39,102 nt of DNA from Thermoflexia bacterium (GCA_011192155.1 DUEK01000032.1:1-39102); one strand, 5' to 3'; positions 22,342 through 31,037 are shown, numbered from the stretch's first letter. A program made the numbers and translations. Notes: generated from the sequence alone by a model not told the origin.

Positions 22342-25300
22342 ATGGAAAATGTGAGTATCTCCAACCCCCAACATTCCCAGGCCGGAATATCCCTGCGGGG
22401 GTGGATTGTCGTAGCGGCGCTGACCGTGGCGGCGTTTTTTCTAATTCTTGCCGCTTTCCTGGCCTGGCGCACGACACAGGTCCCTTTCCTGGGCCTGTTC
22501 ACTGAACCGACCCTGGTCGTCAACGGGTCCGGCGATCAGGCGTGGCCTGGTTATGCTGCCGGTATTCAAGCACACGATCATCTGATTGCGCTTGATGATC
22601 AACCGCTGAAAGATACCATCGCGTTGATGGCGGTGCTTTCTGGGTACGAGCCTGGCGACGTGGTCACGCTGACGGCAATCGGCGTGGATGGCGCGCGACG
22701 CAAAGTTCAGGTGAGTCTGGAACCTATTCCCCTCCAGGCATTGACCATTTTCTTCGTCCTGCCCTACATCCTGGGGCTGATTTATCTGGGGCTTGGCGTA
22801 TGGGTTTTTGTGGTGCGGCGGCGCGAATCGGCCGGCCGAGCGTTCGGGATGATGTGCGCGGTGCTTGCTCTGAGCTTGGGGCTGTTGTTCGATGCTTATA
22901 CCACGCATTGGCTCCAACGGGTGTGGATTGTAGCTATCTCTCTGACTGGCAGCGCCATTGCTCATCTGGCGCTGGTGTTTCCTCAGCGAGCGCGGCTACT
23001 CGATCGCTTTCCTGCGCTTCGTTATCTGGTTTACGCGCCGGGCGTAATCATTGCCATCATCAACCAGTTCACTGTTTTGAATTTCGACGCGCCCAGGGCT
23101 TACTTTGATACCTGGTTGGCGGCCTTTGTCTTTGCGGCTGTGGGTGCGTTGGTCTTTATAGCGATGGTGATCTATTGCTCCCGTAGCTCTCAATCGCCCA
23201 TCGTTCAGGCGCAGGCGCGCGCCATCTTGTGGGGTGGCCTGGCGGCCTTTGGGCCGCTTGCGGTTTGGTTTCTCACCTTCAAATTCACCAGGCTGGCTCT
23301 CTCCCCAGAGATCACTCTGCCCTGGTTGATCCTATTCCCCGTTTCTATTGCCTATGCCATTTTGCGCTACCGTCTGTTTGACGTCAATGTGGTAGTCAGC
23401 CGGGGCGTGGTCTATGCGCTCTTGAGCGCCGGGGTGGTGGGAATGTATTTCCTCGCCCTCTACCTGGTCAGCCTCGTGTTTGGCGTAACGCTACAGGCCA
23501 ATCACCCCTTTGCCCTTGGCGTTTTTGTCCTTTTGCTGGCGTTGCTCCTGACCCCGGCGCGCATGCGCTTGCAGCGCGTGGTGGACCGGGTCTTTTTGCG
23601 TGAAACGATTGATCAGCGCCAGATCGTACGCCGCTTTGGCGACCGGTTGACTGAGACCACGGGACTGCAATCGGTTCTGCACGTCCTGGATGAAACGCTG
23701 GAGGCGGGTTGGCATTTGCGTTCCCCTACGTTGTTCCTGTACGATCCACAACGTGAATGTTACGCCCCTCATCCCATTGGGAGTGACCCACTGCCATCTG
23801 TCACCTTCGACCAGGGAGGGCCGCTCGCTCGCCAGATGCTCCAGCAGCGTGAAAGCGTCTACTTGTATCAAGATCACCCCCTGCCCGCCCATTTGATGCC
23901 TGAGAGCGAGGCGTTGGAGACTTTGCGTTCTTCCCTCTGCGTCCCTGTACCGGGACACGGCTGGCTGGCGTTGGGTCCCAAGCGCGGCGGCGCTCCTTTC
24001 TCCTCAGAGGACTTGACCACACTAGAGTCGCTTGGCTCCCAGACAGCGGTAGCTCTGGAAAAAGCCCGCCTCTTTAGCGATCTGGAACGGCGGATGATGG
24101 AGGTGAACGCGCTGCGCCGGGTGGGGCAGGCGGTCAATTTCTCTATGGACGTGGATGACCTGATGGAGTTGGTCTATGCTCAGACCAGCCGCGTGCTTGA
24201 TACCAGCACCTTTTACATCGCGCTGCACAGCCGGGAGAAGGGAACTTTGTCGTTCGCCTTCTACGTCGAGGATGGCGAACGCTTGTACAAGGACGACGAA
24301 TGGTCGGCGGATACTGGCCTGACTGGCGAAATCGTCCGCACAGGGCGGCCTATAGTGACGGAGGACTATGTTCAAGAGTGCCGGCGTCGAGGGGTTGAAC
24401 CCGGGGGCAAACCTGGACGGGCCTGGATGGGAGCGCCGCTCAGCGCCGGCGATCAGATCATTGGAGCTATGAGCGTCTCCAGTTTCGACCCCTCCATAAA
24501 GTATTCCGACGAACAAGCACAATTCTTTTCCGCCATTGCCGATCAGTCGGCCGCGATTTTGGATAAAGCGCATCTTTATCAAGAGATGGAGGAACGCGCC
24601 CGGCAGTTGGCCGCCCTCAACGAGGTCGGCAGCGTCATTACCTCAACCCTGGACTTGCAAACTGTGCTGGATTTGATCATGTCCAAAGCGGTCGAACTCC
24701 TCCAGGCCGAGGCTGGGTCGCTGGTGTTGGTGGACCAAGACACCGACGAACTGGTCTTCAAAGTGACAACCGGGCCGGGTTCCGCCGATCTGGCAGGCAC
24801 GCGCCTTCCCTCTGGCACCGGCGTTTTGGGTATGGTGGTACAGGAGGGCAAACCCGTCATCATCAGAGACGCACAGGCCGACCAACGCTGGTATCAGGAC
24901 CTCGACGCCGAATTTATCACCCGTTCCATCATCGCTGTGCCAATGATCAGCCGGGGGCGCGCTATAGGCGTGATCGAATTGCTCAACCGGCGCGATGGCG
25001 TGCCGTTCGACGAGGATGACGAACGGTTGCTGACGGCCTTTGCGACCAACGCCGCCGTCTCTATCGAGAATGCCTGGCTGTTTACCCGAACCGATCAGGC
25101 CCTCGAAGCGCGGGTGGAAGAACTCTCAATGATGCAGCGCATTGATCGGGAGCTCAACGCCACCCTGGACTATGACCGGGTAATGAGCTTGACGCTGGAC
25201 TGGGCGCTGCGAACGACGTGGGCCGACGTGGGCCTGGTGGCTGCCGTCGTGGAGACCGAGGATGGTATGCGCGGGCTGCGCTTTCTTGCCAACCAGGGTT

Positions 25301-26334
25301 ATCCAGAGGAATTCTTTGCCGAACACAAAGAGAAACTGTGGCCTTTGGAACAGGGAATCACCGGGCGCGTGGCGCGGACCGGCAAGCCAGAACTCGTAGA
25401 GGATGTGGGGAGCGATCCCGATTATGTATCGGTGGGGCCGGATATGGCGGCTCAACTGTCGGCGCCAATCCAGCGGGAAGATCAGATCATCGGCGTCATC
25501 ACTTTGGAATCCTCTCAACAGGGTCTTTTTGACCAGGAAGCGCTGGGTTTTGCCGTTCGTCTGGCCGACCATGCGGCCATCGCCATCGAGAACGCCCGTC
25601 TCTTTGAGCAGGTGCGCCGCGCCAACGACGCCAAAACCGAGTTCGTCTCCTTCGTCTCCCACGAGCTCAAGCAGCCGATGACCTCGATGAAAGGGTACAT
25701 TGATCTATTGGACAAGGGAATGGCCGGCGAGTTGAACGACGCCCAGCACAACTTTCTTGCCACTGTGCGCTCGAACGTGAACCGGATGAACACGCTGGTC
25801 AGCGGCTTGCTGGATATCTCGCGCATCGAGAGCGGCCGCATAAAGATCAATCTGGTGGACGTGTCCATTGAGCAGATAGTCGAGGAATCGCTGCGGACGA
25901 TCAGGGGGCAGATCGAAGCCAAGCAACAAACGTTGGCGGTGAACGTCTCGGCTGACTTGCCGCTCGTCAGAGGAGATCGAGATCGTCTGGTGCAGGTTTT
26001 GACCAACCTGGCGAGCAATGCCCACAAGTATACGCCCACGGGCGGGCAAATCACAGTGCTCGCTCAAGAGTGGCCTGAAGCGGGAGAGGGGCAGGGCGAG
26101 TTTGTGCTGTGCTCTGTTACCGACACCGGTATAGGGATGTCGCTTGAGGATCAGGGGAAACTCTTTACCAAATACTTTCGCTCCGAAGACCCCGCCGTGC
26201 GTAGCGAGTCTGGCACGGGGTTGGGGCTGGCCATCACCAGAAGCCTGGTGGAACTGCAGGGCGGCGAAATCTGGGTCGAGAGCAAAGTGGGCGAGGGCAG
26301 CACCTTTGCTTTCACCATCCCGGTAGCGAGATGA
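22342..26334 (+). CDS. Membrane multi-GAF sensor histidine kinase
   Basis: This 1330-residue protein has one membrane helix at about 19-41 and a PDZ-like outer domain at about 50-133 (AGIQAHDHLIALDDQPLKD). About eight more helices run to residue 405. Four GAF domains follow, about 440-575, 590-745, 760-910 and 925-1085; repeated GTGVLGMVVQEGKPVII-like and IGVIELLN-like blocks mark them. The HisKA domain has the phosphoacceptor H1107 in SFVSHELKQPMTSMKGY. The ATPase domain has N-box LASNAHKYTP (about 1220), DTGIGMS (about 1260) and GTGLGLAI (about 1292). All catalytic boxes are intact. No response regulator is adjacent. It is divergent from the LCP-ParA-PAS/GAF genes and may regulate them, but that is inferred only from position. 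Confidence 0.93.
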   Translation: MENVSISNPQHSQAGISLRGWIVVAALTVAAFFLILAAFLAWRTTQVPFLGLFTEPTLVVNGSGDQAWPGYAAGIQAHDHLIALDDQPLKDTIALMAVLSGYEPGDVVTLTAIGVDGARRKVQVSLEPIPLQALTIFFVLPYILGLIYLGLGVWVFVVRRRESAGRAFGMMCAVLALSLGLLFDAYTTHWLQRVWIVAISLTGSAIAHLALVFPQRARLLDRFPALRYLVYAPGVIIAIINQFTVLNFDAPRAYFDTWLAAFVFAAVGALVFIAMVIYCSRSSQSPIVQAQARAILWGGLAAFGPLAVWFLTFKFTRLALSPEITLPWLILFPVSIAYAILRYRLFDVNVVVSRGVVYALLSAGVVGMYFLALYLVSLVFGVTLQANHPFALGVFVLLLALLLTPARMRLQRVVDRVFLRETIDQRQIVRRFGDRLTETTGLQSVLHVLDETLEAGWHLRSPTLFLYDPQRECYAPHPIGSDPLPSVTFDQGGPLARQMLQQRESVYLYQDHPLPAHLMPESEALETLRSSLCVPVPGHGWLALGPKRGGAPFSSEDLTTLESLGSQTAVALEKARLFSDLERRMMEVNALRRVGQAVNFSMDVDDLMELVYAQTSRVLDTSTFYIALHSREKGTLSFAFYVEDGERLYKDDEWSADTGLTGEIVRTGRPIVTEDYVQECRRRGVEPGGKPGRAWMGAPLSAGDQIIGAMSVSSFDPSIKYSDEQAQFFSAIADQSAAILDKAHLYQEMEERARQLAALNEVGSVITSTLDLQTVLDLIMSKAVELLQAEAGSLVLVDQDTDELVFKVTTGPGSADLAGTRLPSGTGVLGMVVQEGKPVIIRDAQADQRWYQDLDAEFITRSIIAVPMISRGRAIGVIELLNRRDGVPFDEDDERLLTAFATNAAVSIENAWLFTRTDQALEARVEELSMMQRIDRELNATLDYDRVMSLTLDWALRTTWADVGLVAAVVETEDGMRGLRFLANQGYPEEFFAEHKEKLWPLEQGITGRVARTGKPELVEDVGSDPDYVSVGPDMAAQLSAPIQREDQIIGVITLESSQQGLFDQEALGFAVRLADHAAIAIENARLFEQVRRANDAKTEFVSFVSHELKQPMTSMKGYIDLLDKGMAGELNDAQHNFLATVRSNVNRMNTLVSGLLDISRIESGRIKINLVDVSIEQIVEESLRTIRGQIEAKQQTLAVNVSADLPLVRGDRDRLVQVLTNLASNAHKYTPTGGQITVLAQEWPEAGEGQGEFVLCSVTDTGIGMSLEDQGKLFTKYFRSEDPAVRSESGTGLGLAITRSLVELQGGEIWVESKVGEGSTFAFTIPVAR

Positions 26335-26432
26335 GCCAAGACCTTCGGATTGGAGATTTACGACTTGCTGTTTGTAATAAATTCGCCAGCCTTACATCAA
26401 CAAATCTAACACCACCAAATCTTGAAATCACA

Positions 26433-27104
26433 CTACGGTTCCTGGAAATTTGCCTCCAGTTGCTCCAATAGCTCCGCCGCTTCGACCAACTTGTCCAACG
26501 GGTTCTCCTTGCCCGTGAAGTACCGGTAATCGCACGGCATTACGTCAAGCACACTTAGCAGATCGTTGTGCCGGTCGCGCATGGCCCCGTCGCTGATGCC
26601 GTAGAGGGCGGCGATCTCCTTTCGTTTAACCGGATGCAGGTTGACCTTGCGCACGGTGTAATCCAATGCCGCCGCCCAGGTCTCTGGCTTGCGTATGATG
26701 AGCGGCTCGCGTCCGAGAGTGATGCGATATTCTATCCACATCTGAATGGCAGCGCCGATTATTTCGATGGGCAACCCGTCCGCCGTCGCCTTTTCGGTGA
26801 GCGTTTGCTCTACCTCGTCCATCCCACTGGCAAAGAGTTGCTCGAACCGCTCTGCCAGTGGGGACTCTGGCTCCAGGCGCATAAAGTCGGCCAATGCCCG
26901 CAATGCCTGGTCGAAATTGCCGCTGCGGGCCAACGCTCGCGCCAGGTGAAGGAATGTGTCTGGCTCATTGGGCGCAATGCGACTGGTTTTTTGGAAATAC
27001 TGGATGGCCTGATCCATATCCCATGCTTGATAGGCCCGCAATCCTTGTTCTTCGAGTTCCTTCGCCTTACGACGGTTCCCCTTGTTGGTTTGCTTTTTTG
27101 CCAT
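26433..27104 (-). CDS. TPR protein with a C-terminal DUF6398/TFIIB-like helical domain
   Basis: This 223-residue cytoplasmic protein starts at an ATG with AGGAG 8 nt upstream; a frame from 27131 adds nine codons without support. Residues 10-85 are TPR-like helices (LRAYQAWDMDQAIQYFQK, FLHLARALARSGNFDQALRAL). Residues 120-195 contain WAAALDYTVRKVNLHPVKR and EIAALYGISDGAMRDRHND, which look like a cyclin-box/HTH-type domain seen in SEC-C-associated DUF6398 proteins. No catalytic residues are evident. It may bind another protein or a nucleic acid. It converges with the kinase gene; 98 bp between them hold no clear terminator. Confidence 0.7.
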   Translation of the reverse strand: MAKKQTNKGNRRKAKELEEQGLRAYQAWDMDQAIQYFQKTSRIAPNEPDTFLHLARALARSGNFDQALRALADFMRLEPESPLAERFEQLFASGMDEVEQTLTEKATADGLPIEIIGAAIQMWIEYRITLGREPLIIRKPETWAAALDYTVRKVNLHPVKRKEIAALYGISDGAMRDRHNDLLSVLDVMPCDYRYFTGKENPLDKLVEAAELLEQLEANFQEP

Positions 27105-27224
27105 CGTCTGCGCTCCTTGATCAAGCTGCATATACCGAGAGGTGTGAGCTTGTGTCGTGGGATCAGCCGCATGTCGTCCAACACATGCTTACGTCATTGG
27201 TAACAGCTCAGGCTATGCTGGTTT

Positions 27225-27441
27225 GGACACAGAGAAGCCCTGAGAAAACAGAGATTCACGGAGAATACAACAAGTATTCAGGGGAGAAAGAAAAAACATC
27301 CCCAAAGACCTCCGAGGTTTACGAAATAACATTCTCGCGCGATTTCTGATGGTGTACGCAAGTCGCTTTCCAAGCCAAATTACTGTTGAAACCTCGGAGG
27401 TCTGAACGGTTACTAGAACAAAAATGCTCTTTTCTCTGTGT
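27225..27441. repeat. CACAGAG-type inverted-repeat element, interrupted
   Basis: ACACAGAGAA (27225-27234) and TTCTCTGTGT (27432-27441) are perfect inverted copies. Just outside, GTAACAGC-CAGGCT occurs directly repeated near 27198 and 27440. The ends share words with the 4933-5094 element. It contains the second repeat unit at 27306-27403. The whole 27105-27583 gap has no gene. Confidence 0.5.
27306..27403. repeat. AGACCTCCGAGGTTT inverted-repeat unit nested in another repeat
   Basis: AGACCTCCGAGGTTT (27306-27320) and AAACCTCGGAGGTCT (27389-27403) are perfect 15-bp inverted copies 68 bp apart. The end words resemble those of the palindrome at 36737-36770. Confidence 0.65.
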
Positions 27442-27510
27442 AACAGCCCAGGCTGAACAGTTATCGTCGCTGATTATAGCACACTCATCAAAGATGGGCA
27501 AAAGCAATTC

Positions 27511-27539
27511 TTGGGCAAATCCTGTACCCGTGCTATAAT
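27511..27539 (+). promoter_or_regulatory. Predicted promoter of the paired exported-protein genes
   Basis: TTGGGC and TATAAT are separated by 17 bp, 45 bp upstream of the lipoprotein start. Confidence 0.6.
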
Positions 27540-27583
27540 TCTCTTGGTTGGGATGACAGAATTGCTTGCAGGTGGGAGGTAGG

Positions 27584-28228
27584 ATGAAGATGCACCATTG
27601 GTTTGTGAAGAGTTGCCTGATCGCGTTTACCCTGTTGTTGGCCTGTGGCTGTAGCCGGGATGACGACGCCGGCATGCTTCTTCAGGATGATTTTGATGAC
27701 GCGAGCAGTGGCTGGGACGTGGATGAGCACGATGAGTTTGGGCGCGGATATGGGGAAGGCGAGTACTTTATCGAACTGTACAAGCCAAACTGGTTTGCTT
27801 GGGCCTACCCTGGTCAACGGTTTGATGACGCGAGCGTCGAGGTGGACGTACACCTGGCTTCCGGTTCCTACGATGGTCATTTTGGCGTCCTCTGCCGTCA
27901 CGCAAACCTAAAGAATTTCTACTATTTTGCCATCAGCGCCGATGGTTATTACGCCATCTTCCGGCGCGTGGACGGTGGCGACCTGGAAACGCTCTCTGGC
28001 GACGGCAGCGGCATGGTTCATTCTCCTGTCATCAAGACGGGCGAGCAACCCAATGACGTTCGGGCGGTTTGTCAGGGGAATGAGCTGAGTCTTTACGTCA
28101 ACGATGAATTACTAGAGACCGTCACCGATGACGCCCACACCCGGGGCGACGTGGGGATCGGAGCAGGAAGTGTCTCGGAGGGCGGACTGCGCATCCAATT
28201 CGACGATTTCATCGTTACCGGCCAGTAG
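27584..28228 (+). CDS. Exported lipoprotein with a concanavalin/DUF1080-like beta-sandwich domain
   Basis: This 214-residue protein starts at one of two ATGs (27584 or 27590) behind GGGAGG. A signal peptide ends in the lipobox LLLAC (with GCS after it), so it should be lipid-anchored. The mature part begins LLQDDFDDASSGWDV and continues with strand-like blocks: FAWAYPGQRFDDASVEV, FGVLCRHANLKNFYYFAIS, DGYYAIFRR and LYVNDELLETVTD. Finally GDVGIGAG and FDDFIVTG close the sheet. This resembles LamG/DUF1080-type laminin-like folds that bind glycans; no catalytic site is evident. A paralogue follows 36 bp downstream with the same strand order. Its role is unknown. Confidence 0.75.
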   Translation: MKMHHWFVKSCLIAFTLLLACGCSRDDDAGMLLQDDFDDASSGWDVDEHDEFGRGYGEGEYFIELYKPNWFAWAYPGQRFDDASVEVDVHLASGSYDGHFGVLCRHANLKNFYYFAISADGYYAIFRRVDGGDLETLSGDGSGMVHSPVIKTGEQPNDVRAVCQGNELSLYVNDELLETVTDDAHTRGDVGIGAGSVSEGGLRIQFDDFIVTGQ

Positions 28229-28264
28229 GGCGGCGGATCGTAGAAGGCAGTAGGGGAGCGAGTG

Positions 28265-28936
28265 ATGTCAGCGAAAGGAAAGAGACTCATCACAGTGTTG
28301 CTAGTGCTGGGGATTGTTCTACTGGTGTTGGCTGGGTTGTGGGTGAAGTTTACCGGCGGACGGTCTCCCCGTCCCACCCCTATGCCCAAGGCAGACTTGC
28401 CCTGGAACGATGATTTCTCTGAGCCTGGCGACTGGCAGGCCGAGTCTGATGCTACGGCCCAAGTGGGGGTGCAAGACGGAGTGATGCGCGTCTACATCGC
28501 CGCGCCCAACCAACTGGCCTGGGCCTCCGCCGGACGCGAGTTCTCCGACTTTCATCTCGCCGTCGAGGCTGCCCAGGTCACCGGCCCCGACGACAACGAG
28601 TACGGTGTGCTGGTGCGTATGGAGGATACCGATCATTTCTACCGCTTTTCCATCAGCGGCGACGGCTACTATATGGTCAGCAAATACGACGGCGAGACAT
28701 GGGAACCGCTGAGCGGCGACTGGGCGCTCTCCGACGCCATCCAGACGGGAGTTGCGACCAATCTCCTGGAGGTCGTCTGCCAGGGCGCGACGATGACCTT
28801 GTTCGTCAACGGTGTGCGATTGACCCAGCTTGACGACGTGGACTATGCTCAAGGCGACGTCGCTCTCTATGCCGGAGCGTTTTTCGAGCCGGAGGTGGAG
28901 GTTCACTTTGATAATTTGCGCGTGGAGGAACCGTAA
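28265..28936 (+). CDS. Membrane-anchored paralogue of the preceding lipoprotein
   Basis: This 223-residue protein has an N-terminal membrane helix (about 8-27, LITVLLVLGIVLLVLAGLW) and no lipobox, so it is probably anchored by an uncleaved signal. The outer domain repeats the pattern of the preceding gene: LPWNDDFSEPGDWQ, LAWASAGREFSDFHLAVE, YGVLVRMEDTDHFYRFSIS, GDGYYMVSKYD, LFVNGVRLTQLDD and FDNLRVEEP. The two genes therefore look like an old tandem duplication that kept different anchors. It probably shares the promoter at 27511-27539. No enzymatic motif is seen. Confidence 0.75.
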   Translation: MSAKGKRLITVLLVLGIVLLVLAGLWVKFTGGRSPRPTPMPKADLPWNDDFSEPGDWQAESDATAQVGVQDGVMRVYIAAPNQLAWASAGREFSDFHLAVEAAQVTGPDDNEYGVLVRMEDTDHFYRFSISGDGYYMVSKYDGETWEPLSGDWALSDAIQTGVATNLLEVVCQGATMTLFVNGVRLTQLDDVDYAQGDVALYAGAFFEPEVEVHFDNLRVEEP

Positions 28937-28952
28937 GGGATGTAACTCTGAT

Positions 28953-28981
28953 TTGCCAAGCGGCGCACATTCTGTTATAAT
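28953..28981 (+). promoter_or_regulatory. Predicted promoter of tRNA-Pro
   Basis: TTGCCA and TATAAT are separated by 17 bp, ending 10 bp before the tRNA. Confidence 0.65.
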
Positions 28982-28991
28982 GGCGATCGTT

Positions 28992-29069
28992 CGGGGCGTG
29001 GCGCAGCTTGGCTAGCGCGCTACAATGGGGTTGTAGAGGCCCCGGGTTCAAATCCCGGCGCCCCGACCA
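28992..29069 (+). tRNA. tRNA-Pro (anticodon GGG), CCA encoded
   Basis: A full cloverleaf is present: acceptor CGGGGCG/CGCCCCG (seven pairs), D-stem GCGC/GCGC, anticodon stem CTACA/TGTAG with loop ATGGGGT giving anticodon GGG, and T-arm CCGGG/CCCGG with TTCAAAT. The first pair C1-G72 is usual for bacterial tRNA-Pro. The 3' CCA is encoded. Confidence 0.95.
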
Positions 29070-29071
29070 AT

Positions 29072-29106
29072 GGGGAGTACCCGGTTTGTAGGGTACTCCC
29101 CGTTTT
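29072..29106 (+). terminator. Rho-independent terminator of tRNA-Pro
   Basis: A perfect 11-bp stem GGGGAGTACCC/GGGTACTCCCC is followed by GTTTTG. It begins 3 nt after the tRNA. Confidence 0.85.
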
Positions 29107-29111
29107 GTTAA

Positions 29112-29807
29112 GGCAGTTCCAAAATTTAAAATCTCCCATTTGCTCGGCCTGGATCGCCAGATCCAGGCCCAAAGTGGGCAAAATTGGCTGAATTTGACTT
29201 GTTCAGCCGCTGGATCGTCAGATCCAGCTAGAGCGGGACGTCTGTTTCGGGTATCTTCTTCTTGGGTCGGCTTTTTTGTACACTCCTGAGTTGATATCCC
29301 AATTGATTGAGCTTGACACGAATCGTCTCTTCGCCAGGCAACTCGTCGTCGCTGTACTCGTTCTGTTCAATCAGTTGTCGCCGTACTTCAGCCGCGCTCA
29401 AACGAGTATAGAAACGAGTGGTTTGAAAAGCCGGGTCAGTTTGGCTGTGCTCATCTACGACGGATTTGATGTCGTCCAGCAAGTTTGGCAAATGCTCTTC
29501 TGCTCGTTTGCGCCCACGATCAGCAAAGCGATCAATATGGCAAAAACCGCCTTCCAGCTCTTGCTGTCCTTTGCGGATGGTATCGCGACACCAATTCAGT
29601 TCTGCTTCTGCTTGGCGTTGGCTCCCTTTACCCAAAGCGTTTACGACACGAGCCATGAATACCCGGCGGGCGTACTCTTTCAAGTCATTAGCTGCTTCGG
29701 TAAAGATGGTTTTTAGATCATCCGTGAGTTCCATTCGTCTCCCTTTAACAATGGTAAAAAATCCATTCTACCCCAGTTTTTGGGAGGTTTTAAATTCTGC
29801 AACTCCC
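29112..29807. mobile_element. Internally deleted ISAzo13-like insertion element
   Basis: Inverted ends of 26 bp lie at 29112-29137 and 29782-29807 and match at 22 of 26 positions (core AATTTAAAA). Between them is only the N-terminal part of a transposase gene on the minus strand, starting near the right end. Two palindromes of the type CTGGATCGYCAGATCCAG (29146-29169 and 29209-29228) follow the truncated gene. No clear target-site duplication was found. The element sits right after the tRNA-Pro terminator. Confidence 0.75.
29228..29734 (-). pseudogene. ISAzo13-family transposase, N-terminal fragment
   Basis: This 168-residue frame begins MELTDDLKTIFTEAANDLK, has an HTH-like LNWCRDTIRKGQQEL (about 47-61) and the GRKRAEEHLPNLLDDIKSVV block (about 73-92). 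The RLSAAEVRRQLIEQ and LNQLGYQLRSVQKS blocks typical of cyanobacterial and chloroflexal ISAzo13 transposases follow. Family members continue for some 250 more residues with the catalytic DDE domain. Here the frame ends just after KKKIPETD, within a palindrome, so the catalytic part is missing and the fragment cannot transpose by itself. The DNA-binding half and both element ends remain, so a full copy elsewhere could move it. Confidence 0.75.
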
Positions 29808-29945
29808 TCGGTTTCAAAAAATGGCCAGACCTGGCTGGTTTGTGGTGTTGCATCTGGTCGTTTGTTAATACTAGGGGTCTGCCGGCCCCTTCGCATTGCA
29901 AAACTCGAGTTTAGAAGTGCATCGCACCTGATCTGAGGAGGTAGA

Positions 29946-31037
29946 ATGATGAAAAGACGCGGCTTGCTGCTCGTGTGCCTGGTGACAATTTATTTCTCTC
30001 CCGGCTGCGTTCCATCTCCGGTGGACGTGAACGCCACCGTCACCGCCATCGCGGCCGACGTCTATGCCACTCAGACGGCGGTTCCGCCCACTCCGACAGT
30101 CGGCCCCATCCACCTGGAAGCGGACGGCAGCGGGCAATATGCCACCCTGGCGGAGGCGGCGCGGGCTGCGTCGGAGGGTGCCGCCCTCATCCTCGGCCCC
30201 GGCAGCTACCGCTTGGCGGAGTCGCTGGAAATCAACACGTCGCTCCACCTGGTGGGGGCGGGGATGGATCAGACCGAGATCGTCTCCAAGGCCGAGGGGT
30301 ACGCGGTTCTTTTTAGCGGCGCTGGCCCCTTTTCCGCCGAGGGCGTCGCCTTCCGCCACCAGGGCCAGTCTGTGGCCGATGTGGTGATCGTGGAGGGTGG
30401 GGCGGTGAGCTTTGTTCGCTGCCGCTTTACGGGGGCGGTCTCTGGGGAAGGAGAGGATGAAAGGGCCGGCCTGTGGCTGCGCGGCGCGGCGAGCGGGCTG
30501 GTGCAGGATTGTGTGGTCGAGGGGAACGGTCTCGGCGTCCGCGTGAGCGAGCAGGCCCAACCGGCGCTAAAGGAGAACTTCTGCACGCACAACGGCGGCG
30601 CGGGCATTGTTTACTCTGATGATGCTGGCGGCGTGGCCTCTGGGAACGAGTGTTCCGAGAATGGGGTCGGCGGCATCGTCGTCGCCGGCCGGGCCGGACC
30701 GGTGTTGGAGGGCAACCTCTGCGCGGATAACGGGGATACGGGCATCGCCTACCTCGACGACGGGGGCGGCGCGGCGCGCCAAAACGAGTGTTTGTGGAAC
30801 GGGCTAGATGGCATCAGCGTCGGCGGCCGGGCCAGCCCCACGCTGACGGGGAATGTGTGTATGGACAACGGAGGCGCGGGCATCGCCTACGCCGATAGCG
30901 CGGGCGGCGCGGCCCGTCAGAACGAGTGCGCCCAGAATGGGAGGGCGGGTATCTTTGTCGCAGAGACGGCCGCTCCAGACCTGGGGGATAACGACTGCGA
31001 CGTCGATGCGGCCGCGCCGGAGGAGGCGTCGCAATGA
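29946..31037 (+). CDS. Exported right-handed beta-helix lipoprotein with a Cys/Asn ladder
   Basis: This 363-residue protein starts at ATG ATG behind GAGGAGG. A signal peptide ends FSPGC, so a lipid anchor is likely, and a Thr/Pro spacer follows to about residue 52. From residue 56, LEADGSGQYATLAEAARAA and LHLVGAGMDQTEIV match the start of pectin-lyase-like folds. From about 145 to 350 there are about eight coils of 23 residues in two alternating forms, ending GN.C..N (for example EGNLCADNGDTGI) and QNEC..N. Each coil thus carries one Cys and one Asn at the same place. Beta-helix proteins often bind or cleave polysaccharides, but no catalytic residues are evident. Its stop overlaps the next gene's ATG. 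Confidence 0.82.
   Translation: MMKRRGLLLVCLVTIYFSPGCVPSPVDVNATVTAIAADVYATQTAVPPTPTVGPIHLEADGSGQYATLAEAARAASEGAALILGPGSYRLAESLEINTSLHLVGAGMDQTEIVSKAEGYAVLFSGAGPFSAEGVAFRHQGQSVADVVIVEGGAVSFVRCRFTGAVSGEGEDERAGLWLRGAASGLVQDCVVEGNGLGVRVSEQAQPALKENFCTHNGGAGIVYSDDAGGVASGNECSENGVGGIVVAGRAGPVLEGNLCADNGDTGIAYLDDGGGAARQNECLWNGLDGISVGGRASPTLTGNVCMDNGGAGIAYADSAGGAARQNECAQNGRAGIFVAETAAPDLGDNDCDVDAAAPEEASQ

Noticed and set aside
29100-29820. Target-site duplication around the ISAzo13-like element
   Set aside because: The flanking bases do not match, so insertion boundaries rest on the inverted ends only.
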